DNA of 64,000 bases from Otis tarda (GCA_026413225.1 CM048560.1:14030001-14094000), one strand, 5' to 3'; shown: positions 26,001 to 36,400, counted from the stretch's first letter. The notes: generated from the letters alone by a model not told the origin. Made by a program: numbers and translations.

Positions 26001-29000
26001 GAACGATTAAAGATGGCAGAGAACCTTTACCCTTTCCTTCCTTAGGGCCAGTTCGTTAGTTTGCAATTTAGCCTTTTGAACAGGAAAGCCGAGGTAACCA
26101 TTGCAGAAATAAGTCACTGAGAAAAGCAAACAATGTTCCTATTGGAAGAAGTGATCCATCTATTTTTTTGTAACTCTTTTTATATGTTACTAGAATAACC
26201 TTTGCTGAAGTTCAGAGGCAGGCTTTTCCCAGTCCGATATCTGAGTACAATTTTCAACTGGACACATAGAATCATAGAATCATAGAATGGTTAGAGTTGG
26301 AAGGGACCTTCAAAGGTCATCTAGTCCAACCCCCCTGCAAGAGCAGGGACATCCCTGACTAGATCAGGTTGCTCAGAGCCTCATCCAGCCTGGCCTTGAA
26401 CACTTCCAGGGATGGGGCATCCACCACCTCTCTGGGCAACCTGTTCCAGTGCTCTACAACTCTCATTGTAAAAAATTTTTTTCTAATATCTAATCTAAAC
26501 CTAGCTCCTTCTAATTTAAACCCATTACCCCTTGTCCTATCACAACAGGCCCTACTGAACAGTTTCTCCCCATCTTTCCTGTAGGCCCCCTTGAGGTATT
26601 GGAAGACCGCTATCAGGTCTCCCCGGAGCCTCCTCTTCTCCAGGCTGAACAGCCCCAACTCTCTCAGCCTGTCCTCATAGGAGAGGTGCTCCAGCCCTCT
26701 GATCATCTTGGTGGCCCTCCTCTGGACCCTTTCCAACTGGTCCATGTCCTTCTTGTGTTGGGGGCTCCAGAACTGGACGTAGTACTCCAGGTGGGGTCTC
26801 ACCAGGGCAGAGTAGAGGGGGAGAATCACCTCCCTCGACCTGCCGGCCACGCTCCTCTTGATGCAGCCCAGGATGCGGTTGGCCTTCTGGGCCGCAAGGG
26901 CGCATTGCCCGCTCATGTTGAGCCTCTCGTCCACCAGCACTCCCAAGTCTTTCTCCTCAGGGCTGCTCTCAATCCATTCTCCGCCCAGCCTGTATTTGTG
27001 CCTGGGATTGCCACGACCCAGATGCAGGACCTTGCACTTGGCCTGGTTGAACTTCATGAGGTTGGCACGGGCCCACCTCTCCAGCCTGTCAAGGTCCCTC
27101 TGGATGGCATCCCTCCCTTCCAGCGAGTCGACGGCACCACACATCTTGCAACAACATAACAGGAAATTCAAAGGCTGTATTTTTCTTTTATGAGACTAGT
27201 ACAACTTTTTTGAGAAAAAGCAGCAGATGAAAAAGACAGTGCCATGCCAAAATAATAATTAATTTTAAATACTACTTTTTGTATACTCTTGGAAGATTAT
27301 TTGTATGAAATATTGTGAATTTGCCACAAAAATCCAAAATGCATCCAAAAAAACCCTGCTTTAGAAGGCACAGCAATATTTATGGCCACGCCAATGATTA
27401 CCAGAAGCACAGTAGAAAAGGTTATCTCACGGGATGAATAAATTCCCTGCCGCCTTCTGACACTTCTGTAACAAGCTGTGGGAGGACGCTATTGAATACT
27501 GAACTAGGGAGACTCCTGATACACTTTACTAACACAAAATGTGCTTTCACATAATTGTAAATAAAAATAAAGTCATTTTACCCAGGCCTGTGCAGTAAGA
27601 AAAATTTTGAAGTCTTCATTAAAAGTTAAAGTTGGATGATCAGCAATACGGTTCAAAAATTTATGTAAAGCTTTTCTTCGAGTCTCAATGAATTCATCAC
27701 TAAATCGTTCCACCATTCCTTTCATTATGAATTTTTCAGGCAATGGCTAAAGAAAAGAGAAGAAATATATTGTATAATTTGCATAACATTAGGGGTATTA
27801 TAATAGTTCTTCTACTTACTAAAAAACATAAGTATACCTTGTAAAATCCATCCTGCAAAAAAATAACTGTTACAAAGTTATCATATTCATCAGTGGTATA
27901 ATATGGTTCTTGTAGCACACAATGCAGAAGAACACAAGTACAACTAAGAAAGAAGGACATAAATTACTGCAAATTACTGCAAATAGCACAATTACAAGCA
28001 TAAGAAATACCTTTATGGGATTTTTAATTATCATATACATACAAAGCTAATGAAAATAGGTTGGTTTAATGTTTGTGAGACTTCAGAAACTAAAGACCTC
28101 AAAAACCTCCATATAAAACTGGAACCATCTTATAAACAAATAAAAACAACTTAAGTTTTAGCAAACGAACAGGAATAATCAGTGTCGGATGTGCTTCTTC
28201 AAGTTTGCTCTTCAGCCAAAGGAAATCCTGATATCGTCTTCGAACTTCATATTCACTGGAGTCAAATTCACCACGAGATGTCTGAAAACCAGAGGCAGAA
28301 AAAACAGGCTAAGGTTACAACACCAGAAAAAAAAAGAGCAAAATAGTTTTAGATTTAGGAAAAAACTGATTACTCGAAGGGAATGCATATATGATTCTAT
28401 TTTGCCTGTGTTATTTGCTTGCTGTGTTTTAAGGTGCAAGGATCAACTACTTGAAGAGATAAAATACATCCAATTTTAGCAAGAAGTCAAAGTTCTACTG
28501 TAAAAAAAAAAAAGAAACAAAAGCAAGCACTAAACTGCACACGGAGTGACTTATAATAATTAGTCTACCACAAAGTTTCCAAAATATTTCAGTCATTATT
28601 TAAGGGTGGCATTTTCTTTTTAGCAATCACGGTTATGTTTGTTACTTTTAGGGCACTTATTTTAAAGTGAATAGTAATCTACGAGTGAGGGAAGTCCATT
28701 TTTTAGCATTCTGAAAAAAAAACCCAAATAGCTGACAAATGTCCTTGGGACCTGCTGACACCAGTCAACAATCCTCAAAACATGAAAACTTCAGTGTATC
28801 ACAGCAGTGATGCTTCCTGCGCTGCTTAATGGATTCTGTGATCCATCATCAATTCCAGTTTCATAGCCCTTTGTTAGAACTTGCCAACAAACCTTTAATG
28901 CCTAGAAGAAAATGCTTATTACAGTGTTGCAAAATTGTCAGACCATGAGATTTATTTTATTACTGCTCTATCTTCTAGAATCGAGCCACAAAGAGCCTGT

Positions 29001-32000
29001 ATTTTCATTAACATATGCTGTTTGGCATTCATTGTTGCACAGAGATTTATAACGCAATGCAAGTAAATTCTAAAAAACCTCAAAACATGCTTTTGTAATC
29101 TAAACATTTTTGAGAGTTGAATAAAATTTTTTTCATGGTACGTGGGAGGAATGCTATTACTTTATCATCAACAACCAGCACTTCAAATTAAATACGATAA
29201 GAAAGGATAGAATACATAAAAAAGCAAAAGCAATCCACCTTACAGCCCTACCATACTTGCCTGAAGAAAAAATGTTCTCTCGTCTACAAAAACATGCATA
29301 AAGTGAAATTATTGCTAGCAACCTAACGAAGATAGCTCTCTTCCTACTCATTAAATATTTTATGAGGAATTGATATCTCCTCTTATTTAAGGATGAATAA
29401 TTCCCATTTGAAAATTTGGTTTTAAATGAATCTTTTAAAAAGAACCCAAAGTAAAATAAATTAACAGTGCAATTCTCAAAATGCAGCCTGCAGAATATTT
29501 GCTGGTAATCCCAGAAGAGCTAGCTGATCTCACAAGGCTGACTTTCTTCCTTATTTCCAGTAAGTAATTTGCATTCAGGACAGCTAAAAATACACTTTGT
29601 TGTTTCCTACTATTACTTTTTCACTGGAGAATCATGTCAGTTTCTCCAGAAATCATATGCAACTGTAAATGGGGAACAAACGTCCACGTGATAGTGGACA
29701 GTGCAATTAGAAAAGAATGGAATTGAAAGACTTTGTAGCAGGTAACACTTATACAAGACAAAAGACTGGTAGTCTGCAAGTGATACAAAAGTCATAAATA
29801 CTTGGACTAACATAGTGTATTGAAACTGAATCAGTCCTGCTGTTTCATATTCCTGCTGGAGATCACAACAGAAAATGTTATTTTCACAGAGAACTGATTT
29901 TGCTGTTGAAGAATTATTAGCTATTTTCTCAGCGTAAAGAACGTAAGCATCTATGTATGTAGACTCATACTGAATTTTTTTTGAGAATCTACCACATAGT
30001 TTCATACAGTTTCAGTGGTCTATAACTCATGGCAAAATCGGAGTATAATTTAAATTTAGTAATATCCCAGAGAATGGTATGCAAGAAGAGTGAAAATGCT
30101 ACTATTGTTACCAACGTAAGCCATTATAGCCATGAATAGACGCTTACCTTTGTGACTACTCTGTATGTAATAAATGTTTCAATGGCTGTTATGTGGCTTT
30201 CAGGATCATCAACTGTAACGAAGAGATCTCTTAATTCTGGTTCATCTTCAAATTTATACTGGTTTATCATTGATGAGGGGGATATTGGCATTGAAGGACT
30301 GAATGAGTTTACCTCGGCCAGTGATGTATCCTACAGATAAGACATGAGAACATCCATATCAACACATCTTTGATCCAAACACAAACATACAAACACATCT
30401 CAGATGCTAAAATGGCAAGCTATCCAATTATTTATAATCTGATAAAACAGATAAAACAGAGCAGATGAAAGAATTCTATAGTACATGGCAAATCTATTAT
30501 CCTTTTCAGTATTTGTTTTAGTGAGGAAGTAAGAAATTAGTTTTAGAATAAAACTGATGAAGGAACAAAACGTTACGATTTGAGAAGAATGTTATACATA
30601 GCTAGAGAGAGAACTTGCCTATGACTGGTAAAATTAGTTATGAATCCAAGCACTCAGTAATTGTGTAGGATACTTACCAGCTTTATTAAAATTGTTAAAA
30701 GCCAGTTACTCAGGGCTTAAGAAGTTTGAGTTATCTCTAATAACCTGAACAGAGTGGATTAAAACCTGATGATTTTAAAAGAAAACAAAACAAAATTTGA
30801 GTCAGAATTTTTATTGGTATTGGATATTTCAGTTTGTATATCTTTAAAAATAAAATCTGAAATGGAAAATGCTTACAGAGACAGAAATTTAATCTTTTTT
30901 TGAAAGAAAACAGTAAGTAAGGATGCAGTACAAATGCGCTGCTTAATTTCTAAAAAAAAAGTCAAACCACTGTTTTACTGAAGTGGAAAACCACTTTTTG
31001 ATAGCATCAATCACTTCCACCACAGCTCTCTAAGAATACGTCCACATAGCAGCTGCTTCTGCTCAGTGTGTTCAGCGGCGATCACTCAAATGCTGTGAAA
31101 CAGAATGGAAATTGGAAACAGGCAAGAAATCTCATTTTCTTCCTTAGATGCAAGTCTGGATGAGATCTACTAATCTAAAATCTTGAAGGATACAGTCACT
31201 AGGAAAAGAAATTAAACTCACTGACTCCATACAAGAGCAAAATAAATCAATAAATAATTAAAAATAGTAAATTACAGCAATTAAAATTAATCACTATACT
31301 TTAAGTATCAAATATTTTGTACATTTTTCTAATATATCCAATGAAATGAAGTATTTTTATAACAAACTTTAATCTGTTTTCCATAAGTTTTCTAAAACTT
31401 CTAGACTACGCTGAAGTGCAGACTAGTTACACTAAACTAACTGTCGAGTGGCAAAGAGTTGTCCTTTCTGGTGCCTTGCTACCTACAGAGCAAGGAGAAA
31501 AGGGGCATTATTAAAGATAAAACTGCTCAAATGCCAGGAATGGAAACGTGTTAGTCCACCCAAACTGGAGTCACAACATCATCCCCAGGCCGATCTCATG
31601 GGAGTGAAGAGCACACCACCGCAGCGCTGCTGAGCTTGGTGAGAGTTGCTTTTTTCCTTTGAATTCAACTGAATCAAAACTTTCTCTGGAATACGTTCTC
31701 TCTTGTACTTTTCCTGCTTTACACCTCATTGCCTACCACCATCCCTTTCCTTTGGATTTATCAATGCGCTCCCATAAATATGGAGTAGAAATTTATATTG
31801 GGACTGATGTAACAGTTCCCCTCCCATCACTTACATACAGTTCTTTGAACAGGGAGACAAAAGCAAAATGGAAGACTAAAGGCAGTGCTTTAAATGTTAT
31901 ATGGTTGCTTACTTGTACACCTGTCAGTCATTTTACTTTTACTTGGTGTGTTCCTACACAGGATTTCTATATTGGCATCCAACCAGCACTGTCCTGAGGG

Positions 32001-35000
32001 GTGGAGGATACATAGAGCGGCTGTTCTCACCGCCCGCCAGCGCTAGCTGGCTGCGCTCTACATGAAGAATGAGGACTGCCAGTTAGGAGCAGCCCATGCG
32101 ATTCAAAGTGCTGAGACAATGGAAAATTTCCAGGGAAAGAAAAATGCATGTGAGCATGTAAGGGACTGGAATGGCCATATAACTTGAGGAATAATGACTC
32201 TGCAGGGCCTAAATTGGATCAAGGCAAATGTGTTTCATATTTTCTCATTTGCCATGGGTCATTAATATCTTAATGCTTTGTTCCTCCTTCTAGGTTGCTA
32301 CTAAAAATTGCTCTATACAGGCAGGTTTCTGAAAGTGTATTTTTATATGGAAGGGCTTATGAATATGTGGTTTGTGAAACAAAACATGAGCAATAAGCAT
32401 CCATAGAAGAAGCAGGTCTTCAGTTTTTTTGTAATACAGCTCTAGCAAAGGAATGCATGTGAGTTTTAAAGAAGCATCTGTTTCTCTTTCTTTCCCTTCA
32501 TGATATTTCAGGTTTATATCCAGCAGTTCTTGAAGTTCATGTGACATAAGCCTGATGTCATCACAGAAACACGGTAAAAAAAGATTATAATTTTCTATTT
32601 TCTGTGTAGCTGTAATTTTGTGGTTGGAACTATGTTTTTGTGTGCATACAGATGAGGGTAGGAGTTTTGTGGCACAGGAAAAACAGACAATTCTTCAGCT
32701 CTTGGGTTGTGTAACTTCGTTTTTAAAAAAACCTTTTTTCCTCTTCATCCATGCAAAGACCATCAAGGCCCTGTCCCAGATAATGATGTGCTTTCCCATA
32801 CCTCTCCCAGCCCCACCTACCTGCAGTACCCCTTCTCCCTTCCAAGCCCTTTCACTCCTTGACAGAGCTGTGTGTGCTCATCAGCAAACAGTTTTGTGCA
32901 CTTTGATTTACTAGCCAGGAGACCAAACAGAAAATCAAAGAGCTCCTGGCAACATGAGGGCCTTGTTCTGGGTCTCCTTCCTCTAACACTTGCAGTTGCC
33001 CTGTCTCACTCTCACATTTGGCTGCAATTGGCCAGTAAAACTCCAAAATAAATAAGGGAAGGAAAACACTCATACAGCAGGAGCAGCCTCAAAGCAGGCT
33101 GAGCACACAGCTGAGCCTGCAGCCCTCTGTAGAAGACATTAAGCCCAGAGGTTTGCCTAAACACCACTCCTTGCCAGAGCATAGACCCTTGACTCGGGGT
33201 TGCCTCCATGCCTCATCCATCCATCCCTCTCTCCCAGCGAGGATCCAAAGCAAGTCAAGATAAAGGACATGGTTGCAGAGTTTGTCTTATAAGAGGATAG
33301 CTTAGTTGTTGGGGCATTCTTCAAAGCAGCATGAGATTCAGGAAGACAGAATAGTTCCTTGACCAAAACATTCACTTATAATCAGTCTCAAATCCTTGAT
33401 CAACTTGTTTTGGATGAAACATTAGCCTCTATGCAATTCTGAAGTGGCATGTACATCTTTTCCAGAAATACCATTAATTAAGTTTTCTGTAATTATGAAA
33501 TAGAGACAAACACTGTGAAACAGAATTTGAAAGAAGAGCTGCTAAACATTTTAAGTATTAACCGAAGTGCTGACAGCTTTGTCAATGCTAGGTCACCGTA
33601 TCAGTTAACAAGGCAGGCAAAGATTTACTGAATGGGTATTGCGATACATGTGCTACTCTACACTTAGCAGCTAATGGAAGAAAGCGGGCTGAAAACATTG
33701 CATTTGTGTGACTCATAACTCAACGCCCAGAAGTTGTCTCTGCTAAAAAGACCTCAGAACTTTTTCCATGGTAACGGAAACTAGGATAAAGTGAAATGCA
33801 AGTCCTATCATGAAACGCTTTATCAGCATTGCCGAAGAAGATGCTAGACTGTAATATTTGAGATATGTCAAAGGATACTGGGTCAATGGTTTATGACACT
33901 ATCAGGTTAAATGTCTATGAATTTTCATAAAACAAAAGCCATGTGTTTACATCTTGAGTAATAACTTAGGGTATTGATGTTGACAATTTTTAAGAATCTC
34001 ATTTTTCACCATTTTGGTAGCTGGTACATTTCATTGACTAAACTAAGAAAGATGAAGTCGATGACAGGGTAAGGCATCAAGCCCTGCACTGCTGCTGCTG
34101 CTGTGCCACTTGGCCTGCAAATGCTGCATCACTACCTTAAAGAAACTGGTGTGAGAAACCCCATTAAGATATAATTTAAAACAAGGTGCTCCTGGAACAG
34201 TACATTACGGAAAAACCAGTTTTGCAGAACTTAGTCTGAAGCTACATTTAGCCTGCCAGTTTCCCTTGAGTATATGGAACATGAACAAATGGGGTGTAAT
34301 CCCCAATCAACCTCACAGATTTTAATCAGCTCAAAAGATCAGCCCTCAAATTGCACCTGAGAGCAAACTGTGAATTTCTGGTCTATATATAACCACTAAA
34401 TGCAGGTGTGCAAGCTTTGGAAAGAATGCTGTATTTTCACATAGTACGACAAGTTTTCTTGTTTGCAGGAATAAGTTATCACGCGGCACACATTAAGAGT
34501 AGTTAAGATTTAATATAAGTAAGAAATATTCGGCATGAATCCAGGTAGCAGAAATTTAAAGATGCAGATATTTGCCTTATAGCAGTAGTAACTTGTATCA
34601 ACTACACTTGGTTTTATTTTTTATTCCCAAGGAGCATCGCTCTTGGCAAGCAAGCAGCATAGCTATTGATACCCTGCTTTGATAGACAGATACCTGCATG
34701 TAGAACTGCCTGAGCTTAGCTAGTAAAAACACAAGGATTTGAAATAAGAAACAAACAACTAAAATTATACTTTAGCGCTGCTTTTGCATGCAAGTTCAGT
34801 GAATCATTCATCTCTTTATGTCAAATCAAGACTGGTGCTTTCCTAGAAAAATATGATTTAGCTAGGCCCTAGTTATGCTTCAGAAAAACACAGATAACTT
34901 GGTGAAATTTAGCTTGACCTCTTGCATGTTACAGACCATTAATCACCTAATAGTCCCTTCTGGCCTTAAAATCCATGAATTTCAAGAATTTTACTCCAGT

Positions 35001-36305
35001 CAAAGGTTAAATACATAGCTCCTGAGAACAAAGCTCTTACTCCAATATTTTTATTTATGCTTAACAAAGAATGTATCTCCTTTACAGAAATATTAAAAAT
35101 ACACATTTAATTTATATGACAATCGTGTCACATCAGTGCCACATTTTCAAGTAGGAAACACATCTGCTATTTCTCCCCAACGTCCCACATCCACTCACAC
35201 AGCAGCAGTTCAGGAGTCTCAGGAGGTGAACAGGGCCTTAGCTCCCTATATATGTTTTTTCCACCTTAGCTCTCTGTACGTCCTTATGTTTTATTTTGGA
35301 TGCTGCCTTGGTAAAGCCAATAGATCCATGACATCCTCTCTTCTTTAATAGCTGAGAAGGCAAGGCTCGCCTTAACCAAATCAGTACAAAATGAGAAACA
35401 ATGTATGTGGTAGCCATAGCATGCTTCATTGGTTTAATTAAAATCAGCAATACTGGCAAGACTGGCACCCATGTACCTAGCTAACTGGGTGTGCTTTTGG
35501 AACACGGACCCTACTGTATCGTCAGTTACCTCCCTTTTATTCCCTTCATCTAAATACAGATGTTACCTTCTCAAACCTCCTTTGTCAAGGTGCCACACTT
35601 CCCTTCATCTTTTAAAAGAAAGCTCAAACTGAAACTGGAAATGTTTATTTATATTTAAATACAACCGCAATTACCAACTACGCCTGTTTATTTCACTTAC
35701 AGACACACGAGGTACGTGACCAATGTAGGGTTACAGCGAGCCCGGATTACCTGGCAAATTCAAGGTAAGCGCAGTTGTGACCGGCACAGCCCGCCTGAAG
35801 TAGCAACCCCCCCTCGTTTCGTGCCCACGGAGAAAGTGACCCGGGGCTGCGCGGAGCGGGTCGCCCGGGGCTGCCGAGGGGCGCGGGGCGGCCTGGGGCA
35901 GCGCTCGGCGGCCCCCGGAGCCCCGGGGACTTCTCCTGGGGCTGCGGCGACAGCCGGAGCCTCCCTGCGCGGCAGCAGGCGGGCAGAGGCCGCCATCACC
36001 GGCGCCACCCCGTCCCGTCCCGTCCCGGCGCACGGCGGGGCAAAGTACCGGCGAGTGCGGGAGCGGCCAGCGGCCCGCACGCCCCCGGCGCGGCCCGGCC
36101 CGTCCCAGGGTGGGCGCTGCCGTACCTTGCTGAACACCTCCAGGTCGTCCTCCTCGTCGTCCAGCGACAGCACCTCGGCGGCGAGCAGCGGGCCCTGGGC
36201 CGCACCGGGAGCGCCCGCGGGAGGCTCAGCCGGGGGCTCGGGCTCGGCCCCTCCCCCGCTGCCGGGGGGGAGCGGCGGCCCCGGTACCCGGCCCTCTGCC
36301 TCCAT
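4994..36305 (-). CDS. SNX7: SNX7, sorting nexin 7 (complete, nine coding exons)
   Basis: The spliced coding exons are 36126-36305, 30148-30330, 28171-28281, 27582-27746, 25554-25755, 23444-23643, 19876-19962, 14142-14294 and 4994-5074. They give 453 codons plus a stop, with continuous phase and GT-AG introns throughout. I recognise the protein from human SNX7, which is nearly the same length; the resemblance continues to the last residues (...SEDRP here, SEDKP in human). The PX domain spans roughly residues 92-212 and contains the RRRYQDF phosphoinositide motif (135-141), the PPLPEK loop (158-163) and RRKAL (181-185). The BAR domain spans roughly 235-450. From family knowledge, SNX7 is a peripheral endosomal membrane protein that binds PtdIns3P and pairs with SNX4 in recycling and autophagy traffic. 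SNX30 is the close paralogue, but exon 2 (NSFSP, SMINQ) and the C-terminus fit SNX7. The start is supported by an in-frame TAG 12 bases upstream (36315-36317) and a purine at -3 with G at +4. Confidence 0.97.
6133..6246 (-). mobile_element. CR1 LINE 3' end fragment
   Basis: It begins with catagaatcatagaatgg and continues into the usual complement of the CR1 3' UTR (gagttggaagggaccttcaaagg). It matches the start of the copy at 26265 but lacks about 27 bases of it (the tcatctagtccaaccccc part). It lies in SNX7 intron 8, in the gene's orientation. Confidence 0.9.
6538..6876 (+). mobile_element. CR1 LINE 3' end fragment, opposite orientation
   Basis: The plus strand reads from the ORF2 tail (atcttccagtacctcaaggg) through ggaacaggttgcccagagag to the terminal ttctatgattctatga. 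It carries frame-breaking differences from the copy at 26.3-27.1 kb, so it is older. It lies antisense to SNX7 and about 290 bp from the minus-strand CR1 at 6133. Confidence 0.92.
10254..10258. repeat. Target-site duplication, left copy (GGTTA)
   Basis: These five bases directly before the LTR are identical to 10701-10705. Confidence 0.8.
10259..10700 (+). mobile_element. Solo LTR of an endogenous retrovirus (ERVL-like)
   Basis: This 442-bp element starts TGTCCTGCC and ends CTACGACA (TG...CA ends). It is flanked by a perfect 5-bp target duplication, GGTTA, at 10254-10258 and 10701-10705. It has a TATA box (tatataa, 10434-10440), which sets its orientation as plus. The opening ggctaggatagagttaac resembles common avian LTRs, and a 5-bp duplication favours an ERVL-type element. 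No internal retroviral genes remain, so it is a product of LTR-LTR recombination. It lies in SNX7 intron 8, antisense to the gene. The 88-codon ORF inside it is incidental. Confidence 0.85.
10701..10705. repeat. Target-site duplication, right copy (GGTTA)
   Basis: These five bases directly after the LTR are identical to 10254-10258. An undamaged duplication agrees with a not very old insertion. Confidence 0.8.
14142..14294 (-). CDS. SNX7: SNX7 coding exon 8 (residues 377-427), BAR
   Basis: The acceptor is AATTTAG or similar before TTCTCAGAAG (bases 14295-14296 read AG on the minus strand) and the donor is GAAGAG|GTAAAA; 51 codons. It encodes [20 protein letters not shown], then [11 protein letters not shown] and the helix ending HYYEE. 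A second AG occurs four bases inside the exon (TTCTCAG), but only the outer AG keeps the frame. Confidence 0.94.
18578..18680 (-). mobile_element. Degenerate CR1-like remnant
   Basis: The stretch agaatcatgaag...ggctggtagggaccca resembles the complement of a CR1 3' end but is heavily diverged, and its upper boundary is unclear. It sits about 100 bp from the plus-oriented CR1 tail at 18778. Confidence 0.4.
18778..18854 (+). mobile_element. Short CR1 3' end fragment
   Basis: The string gcaggggggttggactaaat, followed by a diverged ...ccttgcaacctaaacc and tgtgattctatgaa, is the last 75 bases or so of a CR1. It lies in SNX7 intron 7, antisense to the gene. Confidence 0.8.
19876..19962 (-). CDS. 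SNX7: SNX7 coding exon 7 (residues 348-376), BAR
   Basis: The acceptor is TATTAAG before GGTGTTTT and the donor is GATCTG|GTGAGT; 29 codons, phase 0. It encodes [20 protein letters not shown], the basic turn and start of a long BAR helix. An 18-base A run lies just upstream in the intron at 19979-19996. Confidence 0.95.
20695..20825 (+). mobile_element. MIR-like SINE fragment
   Basis: The order of segments is that of a MIR core: ctatgaccttgacaaagcc, then tttgccttattttcctcatctgcaaaa, then gtgcctaccttgcagg. The conserved MIR core contains tgtgaccttgggcaag and cctcagtttcctcatctgta. The match is diverged, as expected for an ancient amniote SINE. A run of 24 A follows directly at 20823-20846. Confidence 0.55.
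20823..20846. repeat. A24 homopolymer
   Basis: This is the longest uninterrupted A run in the window, directly after the MIR-like fragment. MIRs do not end in poly(A), so it may be an expanded A-rich tail or an unrelated homopolymer. Confidence 0.9.
23444..23643 (-). CDS. SNX7: SNX7 coding exon 6 (residues 281-347), BAR
   Basis: The acceptor is CTGTTAAG before AATATTTT and the donor is CTGATG|GTAAGG; 200 bases, which complete the split Glu codon from exon 5. It encodes [20 protein letters not shown], then a Cys-containing helix ([12 protein letters not shown]) and [15 protein letters not shown], all close to human SNX7. Confidence 0.96.
23644..25553 (-). other. SNX7 intron 5
   Basis: This is 1.9 kb of AT-rich intron. 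The only structure noticed is a 9-bp-arm inverted repeat (24302-24310 and 24318-24326), too short to interpret. Confidence 0.85.
25554..25755 (-). CDS. SNX7: SNX7 coding exon 5 (residues 214-280 plus one base)
   Basis: The acceptor is ATCTGTAG before GAACTCTC and the donor is AAAGGG|GTAAGT; 202 bases, leaving one base of the next codon (phase 1). It encodes the PX-BAR linker [18 protein letters not shown], an amphipathic stretch [11 protein letters not shown], and the start of BAR helix 1. Confidence 0.96.
25756..27581 (-). other. SNX7 intron 4
   Basis: This is 1.8 kb, about half of it the CR1 insertion at 26265-27150. The remainder is AT-rich single-copy-looking sequence. Confidence 0.85.
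26265..27150 (-). mobile_element. CR1 LINE, 5'-truncated, with open ORF2 C-terminal part
   Basis: The minus-strand frame from about 27150 to 26359 is open for more than 250 codons. It encodes the C-terminal part of CR1 ORF2, downstream of the reverse transcriptase catalytic core, with family-typical strings such as [36 protein letters not shown] and [11 protein letters not shown]. The 3' end lies at 26265-26288 and is the CR1 ATTCTATG repeat. The copy is truncated at its 5' side, as most CR1 copies are. It lies in SNX7 intron 4 in the same orientation as the gene. The open frame suggests a fairly young insertion. Confidence 0.93.
27582..27746 (-). CDS. SNX7: SNX7 coding exon 4 (residues 159-213), end of PX
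   Basis: The acceptor is TTCTTTAG before CCATTGCC and the donor is GCCTGG|GTAAAA; 55 codons, phase 0. It encodes [10 protein letters not shown] (the membrane-insertion loop of the PX domain), [18 protein letters not shown] and the PX end [10 protein letters not shown]. It follows exon 3 after a short intron of 424 bp. Confidence 0.96.
28171..28281 (-). CDS. SNX7: SNX7 coding exon 3 (residues 122-158), PX core
   Basis: The acceptor is GGTTTTCAG before ACATCTCG; 37 codons, phase 0. It encodes the central PX segment with [11 protein letters not shown], which includes the arginine that contacts the 3-phosphate of PtdIns3P in this family. The donor is unusual: CCT|GTTCGT matches the consensus poorly after GT. 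The protein join (IIP to PLPEK) shows that this donor must nevertheless be used. Confidence 0.95.
28282..30147 (-). other. SNX7 intron 2
   Basis: This is 1.9 kb of AT-rich intron. Nothing recognisable is seen beyond the splice sites and short A runs (for example 28500-28513). Confidence 0.85.
30148..30330 (-). CDS. SNX7: SNX7 coding exon 2 (residues 61-121)
   Basis: The acceptor is ...CTGTAG before GATACATC and the donor is AAG|GTAAGC; 61 codons, phase 0 at both ends. It encodes [17 protein letters not shown], then the start of the PX domain ([20 protein letters not shown]). Human SNX7 has a methionine before NSFSP that is the annotated start of a short isoform. Here that stretch reads LAEVNSF, so the methionine is missing. 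Confidence 0.96.
30331..36125 (-). other. SNX7 intron 1
   Basis: This is 5.8 kb between exons 1 and 2. Its first 300 bases or so are still CpG-rich, and the rest is AT-rich. Apart from an old CR1 tail near 34.9 kb I see no coding exon or mobile element. The ORFs here are short and show no family resemblance. Confidence 0.85.
34915..34988 (+). mobile_element. Old CR1 tail (reptile/bird-wide subfamily)
   Basis: The string cacctaatagtcccttctgg, followed by ccttaaaatccatgaatttc, matches the 3' end typical of older amniote CR1 subfamilies (ccttctggccttaaaatctatgaa). It lacks the younger ATTCTATG repeat, and its 5' boundary is uncertain. Confidence 0.5.
36126..36305 (-). CDS. SNX7: SNX7 coding exon 1 (residues 1-60)
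   Basis: It begins [10 protein letters not shown], continues through a Pro/Gly/Ala/Glu-rich low-complexity stretch, and ends in an acidic cluster [15 protein letters not shown]. The acidic end is the part that resembles the long human isoform; the Pro/Gly part is poorly constrained. The donor after AAG is GTACGG, and the exon ends in phase 0. It lies wholly inside the CpG island, as expected for a first exon. Confidence 0.93.
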
Positions 36306-36361
36306 CCTTCCCTGCTAGTGCGGGCGGCGGCCCTACCGGAGCCGCTCCCCGGGGAGCCGCA

Positions 36362-36366
36362 ATTGG
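36362..36366 (-). promoter_or_regulatory. CCAAT box upstream of SNX7
   Basis: The plus strand reads attgg (CCAAT on the minus strand), in the context GCGCCCAATTGCGG, 57 bases upstream of the SNX7 ATG. CCAAT in the gene's own orientation within a CpG island is typical of NF-Y sites. Its closeness to the ATG means it could also lie in the 5' UTR. Confidence 0.4.
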
Positions 36367-36390
36367 GCGCCCCCCGCTCCTCCGCCCTCG

Positions 36391-36400
36391 CCCCGCCCCG
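36391..36400 (-). promoter_or_regulatory. GC box (Sp1-type) upstream of SNX7
   Basis: The minus strand reads CGGGGCGGGG, a standard Sp/KLF site, about 86 bases upstream of the ATG and just beyond the CCAAT box. Such motifs are common in any CpG island, so binding is inferred. Confidence 0.4.

Noticed and set aside
26599-27159. Plus-strand ORF of 186 codons
   Set aside because: It is the antisense shadow of the CR1 ORF2 frame.
35716-36318. Long plus-strand ORF (200 codons) over the SNX7 CpG island
   Set aside because: It is antisense to SNX7 exon 1 and made of GC-driven Arg/Pro/Gly/Ser composition. Absence of stop codons is expected in this base composition.
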